Positions 4,873 to 8,666 of a stretch of 8,666 nt of DNA are shown in pieces. Location of the stretch: contig CANRGI010000045.1 of assembly GCA_947630095.1 (NCBI GenBank), positions 1 to 8,666 of the forward strand, in the 5' to 3' direction. The stretch is from an uncultured Bacilli bacterium. Lineage in GTDB: Bacteria; Bacillota_I; Bacilli_A; RF39; UBA660. Under the pieces are notes generated by a model. That model saw only the letters and a program-made list of their open reading frames with translations. It made no database searches and was not told the DNA's origin. The translations under genes were made by a program, and so were the position numbers. Every line of letters begins with the position of its first letter. The first letter of the stretch is position 1.

Positions 4873-7686
4873 TTATTTTAAAACATTTTTTAAATACTTA
4901 CCTGTATAAGAAGCACTACACTTACTAACTTGTTCAGGTGTACCAGTAGTAACTACTTCTCCACCTAAATCACCACCCTCAGGTCCTAAATCTATAATAT
5001 AATCAGCAACTTTTATAACATCTAAATTATGTTCAATAACTATAACAGTATCTCCATTATCTACTATTCTATTTAATATTTCTATTAATTTCTTTATATC
5101 GTCAGTATGTAACCCAGTAGTAGGTTCGTCTAATATATATACACTTCTACCTGTAGGTCTTTTTTGTAATTCTTTAGCAAGTTTAACTCTTCCTGCTTCT
5201 CCTCCTGATAATGTAACAGCATTTTGCCCTAGTTTAACATACCCTAGTCCAACATCGTGCATAGTTTGTAATATCCTTTGTACTTTAGGTACATTTTCAA
5301 ACACATTTAATGCTTCGTCTACTCTTAAATCTAATACCTCTGCTATATTAAGTCCTTTAAATTTAATATTAAGTGTTTCATTATTATATCTTTTACCGTG
5401 ACAAACATCACAAGGAACATATACATCTGGTAAAAAGTGCATCTCTATTTTTTTAACACCATCACCCATACACGCTTCACATCTTCCACCTTTTACATTA
5501 AATGAAAATCTACTCTTATCATACCCTCTTATCTTTGCTTCTTTAGTTTCAGTAAATACATCTCTAATTGCATCAAACACTCCTACATAAGTAGCAGGAT
5601 TACTTCTAGGTGTTCTTCCTATTGGATCTTGACTAATATAAACTACTTTATCAACATCTTCTATTCCTTTAATTGTCTTAAACTTACCAGGTTTATCTTT
5701 AGAACGATATATACTACTTGCTAATTTCTTATATAGTATTTCATTTACTAAACTACTTTTACCACTTCCACTTACTCCAGTAACACAAATTAAAGTACCC
5801 TTAGGAAATTTAACATTAATATTTTTTAAATTATTCTCTTTAGCCCCTTTAATCTCTATATATTCTCCATTACCTTTTCTTCTCTTTTTAGGTACTTCTA
5901 TCTTTAATTTTCCACTTAAATATTTACCTGTAATAGAGTTTTCATTTTCCATTATTTCTTTAGGAGTACCTTTAGCGACAACATAACCCCCTTTTTCTCC
6001 CGCAACTGGCCCTATATCTATAATGTAATCACTTGCTAACATAGTATCAGTATCGTGTTCTACTACTATTAAAGTATTTCCCAAATCTCTCATTTCTTTT
6101 AAAGAAGCGATTAACTTATCATTATCTCTTTGATGTAAACCTATACTAGGTTCGTCAAGAACATATAATATTCCACTTAATTTACTTCCTATTTGAGTAG
6201 CAAGTCTAATTCTTTGTGACTCTCCACCTGATAATGTTCCTGCACTTCTACTAAGAGTTAAATAATCTAACCCAACATTTTTTAAAAAATGTAATCTTTC
6301 TTTAATTTCTTTTAATATTAAAAACGCTATTTCTTCTTGTGTTTTATTTAATTTTAAATTATCAAAAAAATCTACTAACTCTCTTATACTCATTTCTGTA
6401 ATATCATTTATATTTTTATTTGCTATTAATACATTTAAAACTTTTTCATTAAGTCTTTTACCACCACATACTTCACACGGTAACTCTGTCATATATCCTT
6501 CTATCCACTCACGAATACTAGGACTATTAGTTTCCATATATCTTCTTTCTAAATTAGATATTATACCTTCAAAATAATCATTACTTTTAAGTACACTACC
6601 ACTTCTAGTTTCTACTTTCAAACTTATTTTATCTTTAGAACCATAAAATATTGTATCGTGTTCAAACTTAGTTAAATCTTTAACAGGTTTATCTAAATCT
6701 ATATTGTAGTATTCTGCTACCCCTCTTAATTTTTTAAAATATATATTTAAAGTTTCTCCACTTTGAAAAGAAGAAACTGCCCCGTCCATTATACTTAAAT
6801 TTTTATTAGGAATTAATATATCTTCGTCTATACTCATTTTAACTCCTAAACCTTTACAACTAGGACACGCGCCATAAGGACTATTAAATGAAAATAATCT
6901 AGGTTCTAATTCCTCTAGGCTATAATCACATAAAGGACAAGCATAGTTTTCACTCATTAATATTTCTTTATCTCCAATTATATTTATTATAACTTTACCA
7001 TTTGCCATTTTAGTAGCAAGTTCTATTGCTTCAAATAATCTACTTCTACTATTATCTTTAACTACTATTCTATCTATAATTACTTCTATTGTATCTTTTA
7101 TATTTTTTTCTAAAGTTATCTCTTCACTTAAATCTTTTACTTCCCCATTTACTCTAACTCTTGAAAAACCATCTTTCCTTAAATCGTCAAGTAAATCTTT
7201 ATGAGTACCTTTCTCTCCTCTTACAATAGGACTTAACACTTCTAACTTAGTTCCACTAGGATACTCTAATACTTTATTTACCATTTCTTCTATTGACTGA
7301 CTTTTAATAGGTATTTTATGTTTTGGACAATAAGGAACACCTATACGAGAAAATAATAATCTTAAATAATCATATATTTCAGTTACAGTACCAACAGTAC
7401 TACGAGGATTTTTATTAGTTGTCTTTTGGTCAATACTAATACTAGGACTTAACCCCTCAATAGAGTCCACTTGAGGCTTTTCCATATTTCCTAAAAATTG
7501 ACGAGCATAAGCACTAAGTGACTCAACATATCTCCTTTGCCCTTCAGCATATATAGTATCAAATGCTAAACTACTTTTACCACTTCCACTTACTCCAGTC
7601 ATAACTACTAATTTATTTTTAGGTATTTCTATATCTATATTTTTTAAATTATTCTCTCTTGCTCCTTTAATTATAATTTTATCCAT
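4873..7686 (-). CDS. uvrA: UvrA, excinuclease ABC subunit A
   Basis: Cytoplasmic ATPase that scans DNA for bulky lesions and delivers UvrB in nucleotide excision repair. At 937 residues it is full length. Seen in order: first Walker A GVSGSGKS (31-38), zinc module CPLC/CPSC (Cys250, 253, 274, 277), the CEVCGGKRL block (404-412), first signature LSGGESQR (485-492), first Walker B YVLDEPSIGLH (508-518), second Walker A GVSGSGKS (637-644), second zinc module CEAC/CDVC (Cys736, 739, 759, 762), second signature LSGGEAGR (826-833) and second Walker B VYILDEPTTGLH (849-860). The second signature has Gly832 where UvrA normally has Gln (LSGGEAQR). The start is the ATG at 7686, giving MDKIIIKGARENNLKN as in E. 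coli. A GTG at 7695 is in frame but lies inside the AGGAAG ribosome binding site (7695-7700). The gene stands alone, not with uvrB. Confidence 0.97.
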   Translation of the reverse strand: MDKIIIKGARENNLKNIDIEIPKNKLVVMTGVSGSGKSSLAFDTIYAEGQRRYVESLSAYARQFLGNMEKPQVDSIEGLSPSISIDQKTTNKNPRSTVGTVTEIYDYLRLLFSRIGVPYCPKHKIPIKSQSIEEMVNKVLEYPSGTKLEVLSPIVRGEKGTHKDLLDDLRKDGFSRVRVNGEVKDLSEEITLEKNIKDTIEVIIDRIVVKDNSRSRLFEAIELATKMANGKVIINIIGDKEILMSENYACPLCDYSLEELEPRLFSFNSPYGACPSCKGLGVKMSIDEDILIPNKNLSIMDGAVSSFQSGETLNIYFKKLRGVAEYYNIDLDKPVKDLTKFEHDTIFYGSKDKISLKVETRSGSVLKSNDYFEGIISNLERRYMETNSPSIREWIEGYMTELPCEVCGGKRLNEKVLNVLIANKNINDITEMSIRELVDFFDNLKLNKTQEEIAFLILKEIKERLHFLKNVGLDYLTLSRSAGTLSGGESQRIRLATQIGSKLSGILYVLDEPSIGLHQRDNDKLIASLKEMRDLGNTLIVVEHDTDTMLASDYIIDIGPVAGEKGGYVVAKGTPKEIMENENSITGKYLSGKLKIEVPKKRRKGNGEYIEIKGAKENNLKNINVKFPKGTLICVTGVSGSGKSSLVNEILYKKLASSIYRSKDKPGKFKTIKGIEDVDKVVYISQDPIGRTPRSNPATYVGVFDAIRDVFTETKEAKIRGYDKSRFSFNVKGGRCEACMGDGVKKIEMHFLPDVYVPCDVCHGKRYNNETLNIKFKGLNIAEVLDLRVDEALNVFENVPKVQRILQTMHDVGLGYVKLGQNAVTLSGGEAGRVKLAKELQKRPTGRSVYILDEPTTGLHTDDIKKLIEILNRIVDNGDTVIVIEHNLDVIKVADYIIDLGPEGGDLGGEVVTTGTPEQVSKCSASYTGKYLKNVLK

Positions 7687-7742
7687 TTCAAACACTTCCT
7701 AAATATAATATTTACTCTAATTTTTACTTTTATTCAAAAGCA

Positions 7743-7779
7743 CCATACATATAATATCAAACAGACGTATGGGTGTCAA
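7743..7779 (-). promoter_or_regulatory. uvrA promoter with an embedded dyad (possible operator)
   Basis: On the minus strand TTGACA (7774-7779), a 17-base spacer and TATTAT (7751-7756) with TGA before it give a near-consensus extended promoter. Transcription would start near 7744. CCATACAT (7743-7750) and ACGTATGG (7765-7772) are inverted arms, matching at 7 of 8 positions and centred 22 bases apart. They flank the -10, which suggests a repressor site. It does not resemble the Bacillus LexA box (GAAC-N4-GTTC). Confidence 0.75.
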
Positions 7780-7790
7780 TAGTTTTTTAC

Positions 7791-7821
7791 AAAAAAAAGA
7801 CTTATCATAAAGATAAATCTT
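7791..7821 (-). terminator. Intrinsic terminator of the structured RNA
   Basis: On the minus strand AAGATTTATC (7821-7812) pairs with GATAAGTCTT (7806-7797) as a 10-bp stem with one G-U pair and a TTTAT loop. The transcript T-run is the A-run at 7791-7798. It lies just upstream of the uvrA promoter, so it separates the RNA from uvrA. Confidence 0.85.
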
Positions 7822-7961
7822 AGTAGCGCCCGTTCTGTATTCGGGCAAGCGGGCTTCTACTTTGTGTTTAACCTATTACTAGGCCGCCGACGCTAGGCTG
7901 GGGCTACCATCTCCCGTCATATTTAATAACTTAGGCCTTCGAAGTCTCCTAAGTACCGGTA
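7791..7961 (-). ncRNA. GC-rich structured RNA of about 170 nt, family not recognised
   Basis: A consensus promoter (TTGACC, 17, TAGAAT) lies directly before it and an intrinsic terminator ends it. The 60 bases at 7861-7920 are 53% G+C, while the flanking DNA is strongly AT-rich, which is typical of a conserved structured RNA in an AT-rich genome. Stems visible on the minus strand are: ACTTAGG/CCTAAGT (7954-7948 with 7935-7929) around an inner CTT/AAG; CCTA-GTAA-TAGG (7883-7872), a GNRA-type loop; and GCCCG/CGGGC (7846-7842 with 7832-7828) around AATACAGAA, enclosed by GTAG/CTAC. I see no tmRNA, SRP (GGAAG/AGCAG), RNase P, T-box or tRNA hallmarks and no reading frame. Its size suggests a 6S-like regulator, but the long closing stem of 6S is not evident. 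It is either an independent small RNA or a leader whose terminator controls uvrA. Confidence 0.75.
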
Positions 7962-7967
7962 ATATAA

Positions 7968-7996
7968 ATTCTATCATATATTAGTAATCAGGTCAA
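7968..7996 (-). promoter_or_regulatory. Promoter of the structured RNA
   Basis: TTGACC (7991-7996), a 17-base spacer and TAGAAT (7968-7973) preceded by TGA (extended -10). An A-rich AAAAAGTCA block lies just upstream of the -35. The start of transcription would be near 7961. Confidence 0.75.
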
Positions 7997-8053
7997 TGAC
8001 TTTTTGCAATTTTAATAAATAAATATGACTTTTTACAATTTTAATAAATAAAA
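7996..8053. repeat. Two tandem copies of a 29-bp repeat
   Basis: Copies at 7996-8024 and 8025-8053 differ at 2 of 29 positions, and the first 5 bases (ATGAC) of a third copy follow at 8054. Each contains ATGACTTTTT, whose reverse complement AAAAAGTCAT also precedes the -35 of both RNA promoters. The array sits exactly between the two promoter/hairpin duplicates. Confidence 0.85.
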
Positions 8054-8091
8054 ATGACCTAAGGCTTCTAAAGTTTCCTAGGTACCGCTCG
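8050..8091 (-). ncRNA. Diverged duplicate of the structured RNA's 5' hairpin (candidate short RNA)
   Basis: From a predicted start near 8091, the minus strand reads a hairpin, ACCTAGG paired with CCTTAGGT (8083-8077 with 8064-8057, one bulged T), followed after CA by T5 (8054-8050), so it resembles a terminator. It aligns with the 5' hairpin of the main RNA 130 bases away. A T:A pair in the main copy is a C:G pair here, a compensatory change that keeps the stem. The GC-rich body of the main RNA is not duplicated. It could be a very short RNA, a decoy, or a decaying duplicate. Confidence 0.45.
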
Positions 8092-8097
8092 ATATAA

Positions 8098-8126
8098 ATT
8101 CTACCATATATTAGTATTCAAATCAA
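8098..8126 (-). promoter_or_regulatory. Duplicate promoter upstream of the copied hairpin
   Basis: TTGATT (8121-8126), a 17-base spacer and TAGAAT (8098-8103). It is laid out exactly like the main RNA promoter 130 bases away, including the conserved spacer end ACTAATATATG. It begins 18 bases past the pilin-like stop. Confidence 0.65.
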
Positions 8127-8143
8127 TGACTTTTTGTAATATT

Positions 8144-8515
8144 CTATAATTCAAAGTTATGCACTATTTCTCCGTTCTCGTCCAAAGAAGAATTAACGCA
8201 TAAATTCCCAGGTATTCTAGCATTAGTAACTGGATTAATTAAGTTAGTATCTAATAACCCTTCATTTTCTAATACATATATTCTAGTACATCTACTCTCT
8301 ATTTCTCCATTTAATAACATTAATTTATATACTTCATTATTTTCATAATACACATCAGTTGCCATTTCTATTTGTTTTATAATTTCACTTAATTGTTTTT
8401 CTCTACCCTTTTTAGATATTTCGTCTATACCTAAAATAGAAGTACCTACTATACTAACTAATAAAACTATAACAATAAGTAATTCTATCAATGTAAAACC
8501 TTTTTTATTCTTCAT
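8144..8515 (-). CDS. Type IV pilin-like / pseudopilin protein with prepilin leader
   Basis: A 123-residue protein with a class III prepilin leader: MKNKKG, cleavage before Phe7, then FTLIELLIVIVLLVSIVGTS. Glu11 becomes Glu5 of the mature protein, the residue needed for assembly in type IV pilin-like systems. After the single membrane helix comes a charged helix and a short globular part with Cys76 and Cys106, which may form a disulfide loop as in pilins. Such proteins build type IV pili, type II secretion pseudopili or competence (ComG) filaments after processing by a prepilin peptidase; which system cannot be told here. The start is the ATG at 8515, preceded by AGGTG (8522-8526). An in-frame GTG at 8524 lies within that binding site and is rejected. 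No other pilus genes are visible. Confidence 0.9.
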   Translation of the reverse strand: MKNKKGFTLIELLIVIVLLVSIVGTSILGIDEISKKGREKQLSEIIKQIEMATDVYYENNEVYKLMLLNGEIESRCTRIYVLENEGLLDTNLINPVTNARIPGNLCVNSSLDENGEIVHNFEL

Positions 8516-8532
8516 TATTAACACCTATAACA

Positions 8533-8561
8533 AGTATACAACAAAAAATACTTAATATCAA
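8533..8561 (-). promoter_or_regulatory. Promoter of the pilin-like gene
   Basis: TTGATA (8556-8561), a 17-base spacer and TATACT (8533-8538). Transcription would start near 8526, so the leader would be only about 11 bases, beginning at the AGGTG binding site. This suggests the gene is transcribed alone. Confidence 0.65.
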
Positions 8562-8577
8562 TTTAAAAAAGAAATCA

Positions 8578-8666
8578 CTAAATAATATTATTCTCCATAG
8601 CACTTATTATTTGTACTAAAATAAAATACTTTTTAAAACTTTTTTTCAAGTTACAAAATTTAATTT
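8578..8666 (-). other. Short open frame at the right edge, possible gene end
   Basis: Reading leftward from the edge, 28 codons stay open to a TAG at 8578-8580 (ending SAMENNII). This could be the C-terminus of a gene that begins outside the window, and the pilin promoter follows it. In such AT-rich DNA a run of this length without a stop is not rare, and I recognise no family. The rest of the edge looks like plain AT-rich spacer. Confidence 0.2.

Larger units (their letters stand above)
7927..8143. repeat. Imperfect direct duplication (about 87 bp units, 130-base offset)
   Basis: The segment around 7927-8013 aligns with 8057-8143. Shared blocks include GTACCG, ATATAAATTCTA, CATATATTAGTA and TCAATGACTTTTTG. 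Each unit holds a promoter plus the 5' hairpin of the structured RNA. The left limit is near 7927; the right limit fades after the TTTTTG block. Confidence 0.8.

Noticed and set aside
7687..7695. GTG start for uvrA, three codons upstream
   Set aside because: The GTG overlaps the AGGAAG binding site; the ATG at 7686 has proper spacing and gives the usual MDKI N-terminus.
7791..7961. Known RNA families (tmRNA, SRP RNA, RNase P RNA, tRNA, T-box, common riboswitches)
   Set aside because: Their conserved motifs are missing. The ACAGAAC string resembles the RNase P 3' region, but the partner AGGAAAGTCC and the rest of that RNA are absent and the length is far too short.
7996..8058. CRISPR array from the 29-bp repeats
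   Set aside because: The copies are directly adjacent without spacers, only two are complete, and no cas genes are present.
8516..8524. GTG start for the pilin-like protein
   Set aside because: It lies within the AGGTG binding site; the ATG at 8515 gives a typical six-residue prepilin leader.

Overview
The window comes from a very AT-rich, Gram-positive-type bacterium. Supporting signs are AddA/AddB rather than RecBCD, purine-rich AGGAGG-like ribosome binding sites, sigma-A promoters (often with extended TGn -10 elements), intrinsic terminators, Trp encoded by TGG and TAA/TAG stops. The short AddB without a Walker A motif and the overall style resemble uncultured gut Bacilli/Mollicutes-like lineages (RF39-type). 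That placement is inference, not proof.

Layout. 1-3275 (minus): addB then addA, translationally coupled through a TAATG stop-start; addA runs off the left edge. 3276-3393: divergent promoter region. 3394-4041 (plus): an AqpZ-type aquaporin followed by a terminator. 4155-4430 (plus): a RelB/DinJ-family antitoxin with a strong promoter and no toxin beside it. 4431-4872: a gene-free convergent region holding a predicted promoter-hairpin-terminator unit (candidate small RNA of about 85 nt) and an array of about fourteen degenerate 12-13 bp near-palindromes built around CTAG. 4873-7686 (minus): full-length uvrA, standing alone without uvrB. 7687-8143: the most unusual part. It holds the uvrA promoter with a dyad around its -10, then a GC-rich structured RNA gene (7791-7961, minus) with its own consensus promoter and terminator. 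Upstream of that lies a diverged duplicate of the RNA's promoter and 5' hairpin, separated by two copies of a 29-bp repeat. 8144-8515 (minus): a small type IV pilin-like protein. 8516-8666: its promoter and unassigned edge sequence.

Functionally, the largest genes are DNA repair: AddAB resects double-strand breaks for recombination and UvrA recognises damage in nucleotide excision repair. The aquaporin, antitoxin and pilin-like gene appear to be independent single-gene units. The structured RNA is the best candidate for something undescribed. I could not match it to tmRNA, SRP RNA, RNase P, tRNA or a riboswitch class I know, and I leave it unnamed.
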